Shown here: positions 42,044 to 51,617 of the stretch, one piece after another
How the letters are laid out: every line of letters begins with the position of its first letter
Numbering within the stretch: the first letter of the stretch is position 1
Program-made: the position numbers and the translations under genes
Notes under the pieces: model-generated
The model's database searches: none
Told to the model about the DNA's origin: nothing
What the model saw: only the letters and a program-made list of their open reading frames with translations
Origin: Candidatus Blochmannia vicinus
Lineage (GTDB): Bacteria; Pseudomonadota; Gammaproteobacteria; Enterobacterales; Enterobacteriaceae
NCBI GenBank assembly: GCA_030020825.1
Contig: CP125213.1
Coordinates: 558,001 to 622,000 of the forward strand
Reading direction: 5' to 3'
DNA: 64,000 nt

Positions 42044-42824
42044 TTGGCAAAATAGTCCGAATTATCTTTGTATTACCCGCGATTATATTTCCAAATAATA
42101 AGTAATTATCAGTCCCTGTAAAATCAACAATTAATCCTCCCGATTCACGAATAATTAAAGCGCCACTAGCCAATTTTTCATTATTAATATTTTTTAAAAA
42201 AATAGCAACACATCCATCTACACGTCCAACTGCAACATAAGCTAAATCTAATACTGTCGCCCCAGTATACCGAAAATATATGTATTTATTATTAAATTTA
42301 TTTAAAAAATTAATAACCACATGATGTTTTTCACAAACACAAGATATAGCAATAATAGCTCCGTTTAAATTCTTAGCGGTACCTACACGAATCCGATAAC
42401 CATTAAGCTGAGCTCCTTTTCCACGACAAGCACTAAATAGTTCATTATGGATTGGGTCATATATCACTCCTATCTCAATATGCTCTTTAAAAAAAACAGA
42501 AATAGATAAGGCAAAAAAAGGAAATTGCTTAATAAAATTAATATCACTATCTATAGATCCAATTATCCAACGAATACCCTTCTTGCAATATATATTATCA
42601 CAATTGATATTATGATCATGCCATGTAGTTACAATAGTATGTAATGGATAAAATCTCCGAATAATTGTCGCAATAATATTATATGATTTTTCATTTATTT
42701 TATAAATCAAATCATTTATATAATTTGAGCGTATACTATTTTTATCTAAAAATTCATATTGTTTAACAACAAAGTCTCCAGCTTTTCTTATAGCTTGAAT
42801 GGCAATATTCAACATCGGATGCAT
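42015..42824 (-). CDS. suhB: SuhB-like inositol monophosphatase-fold protein, catalytic site degenerate
   Basis: Full-length homologue of E. coli SuhB (269 versus 267 residues) with the same N-terminus (MHPMLNIAIQAIRKAG). Strong similarity runs through VIYDPIHNELFSACRGKGAQLNGYR, LDLAYVAVGRVDG and GNIIAGN. Three metal-site motifs of the phosphatase are altered: the TEES glutamates read TTWHD (66-70), DPLDG reads GSIDS (89-93), and PWDFAAG reads INNEKLASG (213-221). Phosphatase activity is therefore unlikely. In E. coli SuhB also works as a Nus factor on boxA-containing rRNA transcripts, a role reported not to need catalysis. That role is the probable reason it is kept. Confidence 0.88.
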   Translation of the reverse strand: MHPMLNIAIQAIRKAGDFVVKQYEFLDKNSIRSNYINDLIYKINEKSYNIIATIIRRFYPLHTIVTTWHDHNINCDNIYCKKGIRWIIGSIDSDINFIKQFPFFALSISVFFKEHIEIGVIYDPIHNELFSACRGKGAQLNGYRIRVGTAKNLNGAIIAISCVCEKHHVVINFLNKFNNKYIYFRYTGATVLDLAYVAVGRVDGCVAIFLKNINNEKLASGALIIRESGGLIVDFTGTDNYLLFGNIIAGNTKIIRTILPIVQSSGIDD

Positions 42825-43680
42825 AAATTATTCATCCAGTAATTCGTCATAAATTAAAAAATAATTATAATATACATTATTATATATTGAACTAACTATG
42901 TTGTTCAAAAAAACAGACATTACATTATCTGCTCGTTATACAATACATCTTAAATATATAATCACTAAAAATCTTTAAAAACTATAAATAAGAATATTTA
43001 TTTCATTTTAAATATATAGTTTATATATGTATTTAATTATTATATTGTTTATTTATATATAAATCTCAAAATGATATAAAAATCACCAATTTTATTTTTT
43101 TAACTTAATTAAAATTAAATCTTTTATGAAAATAAACTGATAACAACATAATACTACAATATATATATCAATATATAATCGTTTACATGTCTACTATTAA
43201 AAATAATACTTGTTATTTTCACTAGCAGTATTATCTTAAATAATAAATTTTTTACTATCATTTTAAACAACAAATACTTTAATCATTTATTTTTATATAA
43301 AAGTACACTAAATATTTAGCACAATATTTTGTTATATTTTATTAAAAATAACATCTCTTAAATCAATTAATTCAAATGACTAGTAACCTTAGTACAACAC
43401 AATACGCATATCTTTTTCAATTAAATAGTCGAATACATATGTATATATACCTAAATTAAATCACTTACAAAATAAAAATAAAAAAAAGCAGGTTTTATTG
43501 CTTTATATAGTAATGAATAATAATTTCATATAGAATAACGTTTCTGACATGGAATATACATTCCAAGTAAAACAAATATATATTTATATACATATAATTA
43601 ATCTATTATATAAATCAAAATGACTGCTATAATTTTATTTGTATATCAAAACAAAATTTTTATTTTTGGAGCATTATTAG
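42825..43680. other. Long gene-free region between suhB and iscS
   Basis: 856 nt, very AT-rich and C-over-G on the plus strand. In E. coli trmJ and iscR lie between suhB and iscS; no relic of either is readable. A short stem (AAAGCA/TGCTTT near 43486-43505) is the only small structure seen. Confidence 0.55.
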
Positions 43681-44850
43681 ATGAAGTTACCAATATATTT
43701 TGATTATGCTGCTACTACTCCGGTAGACCCCAGAGTAGTAGAAAAAATGACACAATATTTTACCCTAGACGGAATATTTGGTAACCCGTCTTCTCGTTCT
43801 CATTATTATGGATGGAAAGCAGAAGAAGCTGTAGATGTAGCTCGTAAACAAATTGCTCGGTTAATAGGAGCTGAATCAAACGAAATAATTTTTACTTCAG
43901 GCGCTACTGAATCAGTAAATTTAGCTATTAAAGGAATAGCTCAAGCTAATCATAAAAAAGGTAAACATATTATTACAAGTATGACAGAACATAAATCAGT
44001 CTTAGATACCTGTCAATATCTTGAAAATAAAGGATTTAAAATTACCCGCGTAATTCCACAACCCAGCGGATTAATTAATTTTAATCAAATCAGTAATGCT
44101 CTCCGTGAGGATACAATCTTATTATCTATTATGCATGTAAATAATGAAATCGGAATCATTCAAGACATCACAAAAATTGGTAAATTATGTCGTCTAAACG
44201 ACATAATATTTCATGTAGATGCAACGCAAAGCGTTGGAAAATTGCATATTGATCTATCTGTATTACCAGTAGATTTAATGTCTTTCAATGGACATAAATT
44301 ATACGGGCCAAAAGGTATCGGTGGCTTGTACGTTCGAAGAGATAGACATCCAAAAATTGATATTACTGCTCAAATACATGGCGGAGGACATGAGTATGGT
44401 ATACGTTCTGGAACATTGCCAGTTCATCAAATTGTCGGAATGGCCGAAGCATATCGTTTAGCTGAAGAAAATATGACAACAGAAATGATTTATTTAAAAA
44501 AAATGAGAAACCGTTTATGGAAAGGATTACAACAAATTGAAGGAGTATTGATTAATGGTGATTTAGATCATAGTATAGGTACATTATTAAATATTAGTTT
44601 TAGTCATATCGACGGAGAAACGCTAATGATAGCATTAAAAGATTTTGCATTATCCTCTGGATCTGCTTGCGCCTCTGGTACTTTAAATCCATCACACGTG
44701 TTACAAGCTTTAGGGAGAAATAATGAACTAGCATATAATTCAATCAGATTTTCTTTAGGACGATTTACAACTGAAGAAGAAATAGAATACGCTATTCATC
44801 ACATTGTCGCTACTGTTGTTAAATTAAACGCAATGATAAACCTGTTATAA
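43681..44850 (+). CDS. iscS: Cysteine desulfurase IscS, C-terminally shortened
   Basis: PLP enzyme that takes sulfur from cysteine as a persulfide. It has 389 residues versus 404 in E. coli. PLP lysine is Lys206 in SFNGHKLYGPKG; the persulfide cysteine is about residue 330 in SSGSACASGTL. The core is highly conserved (YFDYAATTPVDPRV, FGNPSSRSH, HVNNEIGIIQD, HVDATQSVGK, IRFSLGRFTTEEE). After that the protein ends INLL and lacks the roughly 18-residue tail (PLWEMYKQGV... in E. coli). No iscU, iscA, hscB, hscA or fdx follows. Likely role: sulfur for tRNA thiolation and cofactors; Fe-S assembly would then depend on another system such as Suf. Confidence 0.95.
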   Translation: MKLPIYFDYAATTPVDPRVVEKMTQYFTLDGIFGNPSSRSHYYGWKAEEAVDVARKQIARLIGAESNEIIFTSGATESVNLAIKGIAQANHKKGKHIITSMTEHKSVLDTCQYLENKGFKITRVIPQPSGLINFNQISNALREDTILLSIMHVNNEIGIIQDITKIGKLCRLNDIIFHVDATQSVGKLHIDLSVLPVDLMSFNGHKLYGPKGIGGLYVRRDRHPKIDITAQIHGGGHEYGIRSGTLPVHQIVGMAEAYRLAEENMTTEMIYLKKMRNRLWKGLQQIEGVLINGDLDHSIGTLLNISFSHIDGETLMIALKDFALSSGSACASGTLNPSHVLQALGRNNELAYNSIRFSLGRFTTEEEIEYAIHHIVATVVKLNAMINLL

Positions 44851-45348
44851 GAGTTGATAATACTAAAAAATAATTAATTTATTCTCAAACACGCAATTAT
44901 TAAAATAACAATATATATATAAAAAAAAAAATTAGGAATGTTATTAACGTTATTTACGTATATAAATAACAAATAATTTTTAAAAATCTTCTGTACTTTC
45001 AAGTTCTTATTTTTATATACTTTTATTATTAAATATTTCAAATAACTAATTATGGCTTAAATATTAATTATTTATAGTTATTTAATGTAAATTACAAATA
45101 TTTCATAAATATTAATTATAAATAATAAGAATTACTAATATGAATATCTTAGTTGTATAATTAGGTTAATAAAAATTTTATAAAAACATTATACAATATG
45201 TTAAACTGGCATGTTTCTACTTTAAAATTTAACCTTTAATATTACCATTAACTAAGTAGATTTTCTACCAAACATACATTGATACTAAAATTTTTGTTTT
45301 GTATACTTGTATTATATCACCTTAAAATAAAAACTGACAGGGAGTTTT
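44851..45348. other. Gene-free region between iscS and ndk
   Basis: 498 nt where the rest of the isc operon and the genes up to ndk stood in the enteric ancestor. No relic is recognisable. Confidence 0.5.
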
Positions 45349-45759
45349 ATGATTTTTAAAGAACATACACTATCGATTATAAAACCTGATGCGATTGCGA
45401 AAAATATAATAGGATCTATAATTAGTAGATTTGAAACTGCTGGTCTTTCTGTTATAGAAGCTAAGATACTAACACTAACGTGTATACAAGCTTCTGAGTT
45501 TTATTGTGAACATCAAAAAAAATATTTTTTTGAAAGCTTAATAAATTTTATGATTTCTGGCCCAATATTTGTACAAATACTATCAGGTAATAATTCAATA
45601 CAACGAAGTAGAGAAATAATGGGGGCCACTAATCCAAAGCATGCGTTAGCAGGAACTATTAGATCTGACTATGGTTATGATTGTACTAAAAATGCTATTC
45701 ATGGATCAGATTCTAAGAAATCAGCTATGCGTGAAATTCATTATTTCTTTAATACATGA
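45349..45759 (+). CDS. ndk: Nucleoside diphosphate kinase
   Basis: Balances nucleoside triphosphate pools by a phosphohistidine relay. It has 136 residues (E. coli 143), lacking a few C-terminal residues. The active-site His is in NAIHGSDS; other motifs are IIKPDAIAKNIIG, SGPIFVQILSG and REIMGATNP. GGGAG-type ribosome site (CAGGGAG) is just upstream. Confidence 0.95.
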   Translation: MIFKEHTLSIIKPDAIAKNIIGSIISRFETAGLSVIEAKILTLTCIQASEFYCEHQKKYFFESLINFMISGPIFVQILSGNNSIQRSREIMGATNPKHALAGTIRSDYGYDCTKNAIHGSDSKKSAMREIHYFFNT

Positions 45760-46015
45760 AAATACACACTTATAAACACTGTACTACAAATAATCAAAAT
45801 TGAACAATTGTAAAATTATATACAGAACACAGTTTTAAGCACCAAAATTAACTGATAATAATGGTATTAAACATAAAAAATACAAATAAATTTTTTAAAA
45901 ACATAAAACCAACAAATTATAATTTAATTAATCTTATGTTGCTCCCATCCTAGTTTGACATTAAATTAATAATCAATATAAATTTTTATAAAAATAATCG
46001 TTAGAGATATATTTA

Positions 46016-47110
46016 ATGTGTATAAAAAAAATTAATTTACTTAATATGAACAAAGAAGAATTAACAATTTTTTTCTCCAAATTAGGTGAAAAACCTTTCC
46101 GTTCTCATCAAATAATGAGATGGATATACCACTACTATTGTGATGATTTCAATCAAATGACAAATTTAAGTACATCTTTAAAAATAAAATTAAATCAAAT
46201 AGCAGAAATTCGCGCACCAATAATTACAAAAAAACAACTATCTTCAGATGGAACGATTAAATGGGCAATGAAAGTTGGTCAACAACAAATAGAAACAGTT
46301 TATATTCCTGAAAATATACGAACCACATTATGTATTTCATCGCAAATTGGGTGTCCTTTAGGATGTAGTTTTTGTGGAACAGCAAAGCAAGGATTTAACA
46401 GAAATTTAAATGTATCAGAAATTATTGGTCAAATTTGGAGAATATCAAAAATCATTGCTCTAAATAAACACATTAAAATAAAAAATAATCCTCCTATTAC
46501 TAACATAGTATTTATGGGAATGGGAGAACCATTACTAAACATTATTAACGTGGTATCTGCAATAAAAATTATGTTAGATAATCTTGGTTTTGGATTTTCA
46601 AAACGACATATCACTATTTCAACTGCAGGAGTTGTCCCGGGCATAACAAAACTAAAAGATATGATTGATATACCGCTAGCTATATCTCTACACGCCCCAA
46701 ATGATCTCATCAGAAACAAGATTATGCCAATTAACAAAAAATATAATATTAATAGTGTATTAGAAGCAACGCGCGAATATTTAAAACAAACTAAGGCTAA
46801 TCAAGGACGAGTAACGATAGAATATATATTATTAGATCATATTAATGATGAAATTTTACACGCCCATCAACTAGCAAAAAAACTTAAAGATATACCATGT
46901 AAAATTAATTTAATTCCATGGAACCCAATTCCAAACGTACAATACACATGTAGCTCCCATATTCGTACTCACTCGTTTCTTAAAGTTTTATTAAAATATA
47001 ACATAGTAACTATTATAAGAAAAATAAGAGGCGCAGATATTAATGCTGCTTGTGGACAGCTAACAGGAGAAGTCATTAACCGTATAAATTATAATATGAT
47101 TCATCATTAA
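46016..47110 (+). CDS. rlmN: Dual-specificity 23S rRNA/tRNA m2A methyltransferase RlmN
   Basis: Radical SAM enzyme that methylates C2 of A2503 in 23S rRNA and A37 in certain tRNAs. It has 364 residues (E. coli 384). The radical SAM cluster CxxxCxxC is present (GCPLGCSFCG), as is the mechanistic cysteine near the C-terminus (ADINAACGQLTGE). Further blocks are FMGMGEPLLN, ISTAGVVPG, LAISLHAPND. ATG 46016 gives the family N-terminus (INLLNMNKEEL). As an Fe-S enzyme it implies cluster assembly elsewhere in the genome. Confidence 0.95.
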   Translation: MCIKKINLLNMNKEELTIFFSKLGEKPFRSHQIMRWIYHYYCDDFNQMTNLSTSLKIKLNQIAEIRAPIITKKQLSSDGTIKWAMKVGQQQIETVYIPENIRTTLCISSQIGCPLGCSFCGTAKQGFNRNLNVSEIIGQIWRISKIIALNKHIKIKNNPPITNIVFMGMGEPLLNIINVVSAIKIMLDNLGFGFSKRHITISTAGVVPGITKLKDMIDIPLAISLHAPNDLIRNKIMPINKKYNINSVLEATREYLKQTKANQGRVTIEYILLDHINDEILHAHQLAKKLKDIPCKINLIPWNPIPNVQYTCSSHIRTHSFLKVLLKYNIVTIIRKIRGADINAACGQLTGEVINRINYNMIHH

Positions 47111-47301
47111 ACTAATACCAACACAATTAGTAATATGATTTCTGTTTATAATCAGGTCTTTTAATTTAGGAAAATCAATATACTTAAAAAAAATGGAATT
47201 ATTTAATGTACAAGTAATGACCAATAAACACATAAATAAATAATATTTATACACATAATCATTATTTATCAGTTTAATAATATAAAAACATTGGAGAAAT
47301 T

Positions 47302-48432
47302 ATGAATAATATCGCGAACATTATTCGCCGAAAGTCTACACGTATTTATATTGGTAATATTCCTATTGGAGATGGAGCACCTATTGCAGTGCAATCCATG
47401 GTCAACACTCGTACTATAAACATATTAGAAACAGTTAAACAAATCAATGCTTTAAAAAAAGCAGGAGTAGACATCGTTCGAGTATCAATACCTACCATGG
47501 ACGCAGCTGAAGCCTTCAAAATAATTAAACAGAAAACAGTTGATGTTCCATTAATAGCAGACATTCATTTTGATTATCGAATTGCATTAAAAGCAGCTGA
47601 GTATGGAGCAGATTGTTTACGTATTAATCCTGGTAATATCGGAAATAATAAACGTATCCGATCTGTAGTACATTGTGCCCAAGATAAGAATATACCTATT
47701 CGAATTGGTATAAACTCTGGTTCTCTTGAACGCGATTTACAAAAAAAATATGATGGAAATCCAACAGAACATATTTTATTAGAATCAGCAATGAGACACG
47801 TAGATATTTTAGACAAATTAAACTTCCATCAATTTAAAGTCAGCGTCAAATCTTCCGACGTACTAATAACGGTAGAAGCATACCGTATATTAGCATCTAA
47901 AATAGATCAACCATTGCACATAGGTCTTACTGAATCAGGAGCTTTACGTAATGGCACAGTAAAATCTGCAATAGCTTTAGGTTTCTTATTACACGAAGGG
48001 ATCGGAGATACAATACGTATATCATTAGCCGCAGATCCCATAGAAGAAGTGAAGGTAGCATTTGACATTTTGAGAGTCTTAAAGATTCGTACTCATGGCA
48101 TTAATTTTATAGCTTGTCCAGGTTGCGCCCGACAAGAATTTAACGTAATTAATGTGGTTAATACTTTAGAACAGAAAGTAAGCGATATTACAACACCCAT
48201 GGATATATCTATTATTGGATGTGTAGTCAATGGACCAGGAGAAGCAGTAAAATCAACAATTGGAGTCGCCGGTGCACGTAATAAAAGTGGTATATATGAG
48301 GATGGTATACGACAACAAAAAAGGTGTGATAATGTATCAATCGTTGAAGAATTAGAACGACGTATTAGAGCTAAATCGGAATCAATAAATAAAAATAATC
48401 CTGCTACTTACCATATCAAACATAATAAATAA
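47302..48432 (+). CDS. ispG: 4-hydroxy-3-methylbut-2-en-1-yl diphosphate synthase
   Basis: Penultimate enzyme of the MEP isoprenoid pathway, a 4Fe-4S protein. It has 376 residues (E. coli 372). Cluster cysteines are in FIACPGCARQEFNV and IIGCVVNGPGEA. N-terminal TIM barrel: IAVQSMVNTRT, LKKAGVDIVRVSIP, ADIHFDYRIALKA, LRINPGNIG. RodZ, which precedes it in E. coli, is absent. 18 nt separate it from hisS. Confidence 0.96.
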   Translation: MNNIANIIRRKSTRIYIGNIPIGDGAPIAVQSMVNTRTINILETVKQINALKKAGVDIVRVSIPTMDAAEAFKIIKQKTVDVPLIADIHFDYRIALKAAEYGADCLRINPGNIGNNKRIRSVVHCAQDKNIPIRIGINSGSLERDLQKKYDGNPTEHILLESAMRHVDILDKLNFHQFKVSVKSSDVLITVEAYRILASKIDQPLHIGLTESGALRNGTVKSAIALGFLLHEGIGDTIRISLAADPIEEVKVAFDILRVLKIRTHGINFIACPGCARQEFNVINVVNTLEQKVSDITTPMDISIIGCVVNGPGEAVKSTIGVAGARNKSGIYEDGIRQQKRCDNVSIVEELERRIRAKSESINKNNPATYHIKHNK

Positions 48433-48450
48433 ATAATTCAAGAGTAATAC

Positions 48451-49770
48451 ATGAATAAATATAATACGAAGATCCAATCTATTCGTGGCATGCATGATTG
48501 TTTGCCACAAGATATAACTATATGGCAATACGTAGAAAATACATTTAAAACTATACTAAATAGTTATGGATATAAAGAAATCAGATTTCCTATTGTTGAA
48601 AATACAAATTTATTCAAACGCTCAATTGGAGAAATGACAGATGTAATAGAAAAAGAAATGTATAGCTTTGATGATCGCAATAAGAATAACTTAACATTAC
48701 GCCCAGAAGGAACATCTGGATGCGTGCGAGCAGGTATCGAACACGGCTTATTTTATAAAAAAGAACAACGTCTATGGTACCTTGGGCCAATGTTCCGATA
48801 TGAACGCCCTCAAAAAGGACGTTATAGACAATTTCATCAGTTTAGTGCCGAAGCTTTTGGGCAAATAGGACCCGATATAGATGTTGAATTAATTTTAATT
48901 ACTGCTCGTTGTTGGAAGCAATTAGGGATCAACCATCATTTATCATTAGAATTGAATTCAATCGGCTCATTATCATCTAGATTAAATTATCGAAAAAAAT
49001 TAATAACTTTTTTAGAAAAAAACTCAAACAATTTAGATCATAATGATTTACGTCGTTTATACTCTAATCCCATGCGCATATTAGATACAAAAAATAGTAA
49101 AACTAAAGAATTATTACTTCATGCTCCCATATTAAGTGAGTATTTAGATAATGATTCACGTACTCATTTTTCTGAGCTATGTCAATTATTAGATCTATTA
49201 GAAATACCATACACAGTTAATCCATATTTAGTACGCGGTTTAGATTATTACAACAAAACAGTTTTTGAATGGGTTACCGATAGCTTAGGAGTAAAAAAAA
49301 CTATCTGTGCTGGTGGCCGTTACGATGAATTAGTGCAGGAATTAGGAGGAGATGCAGTCCCTGCTGTAGGATTTTCTATAGGATTAGAACGTGTGATTTT
49401 ATTAATGCGAGAAATCGATAATAATTCTTTTTTAAATAAAAATAATACATACATCGATATTGATGTCTACTTAATTAGCTTAGGAGATAATTCTAAAAAA
49501 TATTCAATACAACTATCTGAACATATTCATTCAATATTGCCATCTTTACGATTAATGGTACACCACGGAAAAAATAATATAAAAAGACAACTGCATTCTG
49601 CTAACAAATATAAAACAAGAACCATATTAATCATAAATGAGAAAAATTATCTTACAAAAACGGTTATATTAAAAAATTTACAGTTAGGCACTAAAGAAAC
49701 ATTACAACACGATGAAGTTATTGAAAGATTAAGAAACATATTATTTATAAATCACATTCATAAAAAGTAA
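48451..49770 (+). CDS. hisS: Histidyl-tRNA synthetase
   Basis: Class II synthetase. It has 439 residues (E. coli 424). It starts with the typical IQSIRGMHDCLPQD. Motif 2 reads LGPMFRYERPQKGRYRQFHQF. The histidine-binding loops are LVRGLDYYNKTVFEW and AGGRYDELV, and motif 3 is VGFSIGLERV. The C-terminal anticodon-binding domain follows. It forms a pair with ispG. Confidence 0.97.
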   Translation: MNKYNTKIQSIRGMHDCLPQDITIWQYVENTFKTILNSYGYKEIRFPIVENTNLFKRSIGEMTDVIEKEMYSFDDRNKNNLTLRPEGTSGCVRAGIEHGLFYKKEQRLWYLGPMFRYERPQKGRYRQFHQFSAEAFGQIGPDIDVELILITARCWKQLGINHHLSLELNSIGSLSSRLNYRKKLITFLEKNSNNLDHNDLRRLYSNPMRILDTKNSKTKELLLHAPILSEYLDNDSRTHFSELCQLLDLLEIPYTVNPYLVRGLDYYNKTVFEWVTDSLGVKKTICAGGRYDELVQELGGDAVPAVGFSIGLERVILLMREIDNNSFLNKNNTYIDIDVYLISLGDNSKKYSIQLSEHIHSILPSLRLMVHHGKNNIKRQLHSANKYKTRTILIINEKNYLTKTVILKNLQLGTKETLQHDEVIERLRNILFINHIHKK

Positions 49771-50115
49771 ATAATAAACACACTACTTAATTTTTAATAT
49801 AGCTATATTATTTATTTATTTAATTCTTGTAATCACATTATAATATGAATGTGTTTCAATACAAAGTAATATCTAACAACCCATGATAGAGCACAAAATA
49901 TCTAAATCTCCTGTTATAAATAATCCTTTTGAAATTTACAAATTCAAGTTATTAAACTACATCACAATCATAAATTGTGATTACTATAAATCACTCTACT
50001 CATTCTACTATAATAGAATATACAATTACTAAAAAAACAAGATAATTTCATTATGTTGCCTAATATACTGATATTATCACTTATAGATATATATATTCTT
50101 GTTATGGATTAAAAA
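49771..50115. other. Intergenic region between hisS and der
   Basis: 345 nt where yfgM and bamB lie in E. coli. Neither is recognisable. A small perfect hairpin (ATCACAAT, 49961-49968, with ATTGTGAT, 49974-49981) is present. Confidence 0.5.
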
Positions 50116-51543
50116 ATGTTTCCTATTATCACATTAATTGGACAAAAAAATGTAGGAAAATCTACTTTATTTAATAAATTAACACACACACATAATGCTT
50201 TAATTTCTGATTATCCAGGATTAACTCGAGACCGTCAATATGGTTACTTTCAATGCAAACAATTTAAATCTATTCTAATAGACACTGGAGGCATTGACAG
50301 ACTACATTGCAATATAAAAAAAGAAGATATTCAAAATTATATAACTCATCAAACAATTTTATCAATACAAGAAGCTGACATCATACTTTTCCTTATGGAT
50401 AGACAATCTATAGCAACATCTGTAAATTATGATATTTTTAATTTTTTAAAAAAATTAAAAAAACCTATATTTATTGTTATTAATAAAATTGATAATATTC
50501 CACATCATATCCATAATATAGGATGGGATTGTTATTCTTTTGGTATAAAAAATATCATCTTTATTTCTGCAATTCATGGAAACGGAATTAATAATTTATT
50601 AGAAAATATATCTCTACTAATTTCAAAAAATATATTTAATTGCAAAAATAATATATCTAAAAATAATTTAAATACAACTATTAATAAAAAATACATAAAT
50701 TCATCATCATATAACGAAAAAAATGATCCTGCTACTACCATTACGTTAGCTGTTGTAGGACGACCTAACTCCGGAAAATCTACTTTTATTAATCATATTT
50801 TAGGAAAAGATCGTATGATAACCTGTAATATACCAGGGACTACTCGAAATTGCATGCATATACCTATTATATACAATAAACAAAAATATACACTAATTGA
50901 TACAGCAGGAGTACGAAAAAGAAATAAAATAGACGACATAGCGGAAAAGATTTCTGTTTCTAAAACACTTCAAATCATTAAGACTGCGCACATCCTGTTA
51001 TTTATGGGAGATGTAGATCAAGGTATATCTGACCAAGATCTATACTTATTACGGTTTATTGTAAATAATGGCAAGGCATTAATAATCATTTTTAATAAAT
51101 GGGATAAAATATCCTCAAATTTACATCAAAAAACCAAGAAAAACCTATACGAAAAAATAAATTTTATTAATTTTACCAAAATACACTTCATTTCAGCATT
51201 GTACGGTAATGGTATTAAGACATTATTTCAATCAATTAAAGAAACACACCTACATTTACAGTTTACAAAAACTATTAGCACCACGCGTTTAATCAATATT
51301 CTACATGAAGCTGTTTCCAAATCCCCCCCTCCCCTGCTATATGGTAGAAGAATCAAACCCAAATATGTTCACGTTGGAAAACATAATCCATTAACTTTGA
51401 TAATTCATGGAAATCATGTTAGCAAATTACCTAACAGTTATAAACAGTATTTAAAAAAATATTTCTATCGTATATTAAATATTACAGGTATTTTATTAAC
51501 CATACAATTTAAAGACACCACTAATCCATTTATTAACAAATAA
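50116..51543 (+). CDS. der: GTPase Der (EngA)
   Basis: Tandem-GTPase 50S assembly factor. It has 475 residues (E. coli 490). GTPase domain 1 has GQKNVGKST, DTGG and NKID. A linker of about 40 Asn/Lys-rich residues replaces the acidic linker of enterics. Domain 2 has GRPNSGKST, DTAGVRKR and NKWD. The C-terminal KH-like domain has SPPPLLYGRRIKPKYVHVGKHNPLTLIIHGN. It is single-copy and monocistronic. Confidence 0.96.
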   Translation: MFPIITLIGQKNVGKSTLFNKLTHTHNALISDYPGLTRDRQYGYFQCKQFKSILIDTGGIDRLHCNIKKEDIQNYITHQTILSIQEADIILFLMDRQSIATSVNYDIFNFLKKLKKPIFIVINKIDNIPHHIHNIGWDCYSFGIKNIIFISAIHGNGINNLLENISLLISKNIFNCKNNISKNNLNTTINKKYINSSSYNEKNDPATTITLAVVGRPNSGKSTFINHILGKDRMITCNIPGTTRNCMHIPIIYNKQKYTLIDTAGVRKRNKIDDIAEKISVSKTLQIIKTAHILLFMGDVDQGISDQDLYLLRFIVNNGKALIIIFNKWDKISSNLHQKTKKNLYEKINFINFTKIHFISALYGNGIKTLFQSIKETHLHLQFTKTISTTRLINILHEAVSKSPPPLLYGRRIKPKYVHVGKHNPLTLIIHGNHVSKLPNSYKQYLKKYFYRILNITGILLTIQFKDTTNPFINK

Positions 51544-51617
51544 AAAACTATTTTCAATATTATTGAATACATATAATAAAAAATACTGCTAATTTTATAC
51601 TCAAAATCCTCTAATTA

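Noticed and set aside
43486..43505. AAAGCA/TGCTTT stem in the suhB-iscS gap as a terminator
   Set aside because: Only 6 bp and far from any gene end; expected by chance.
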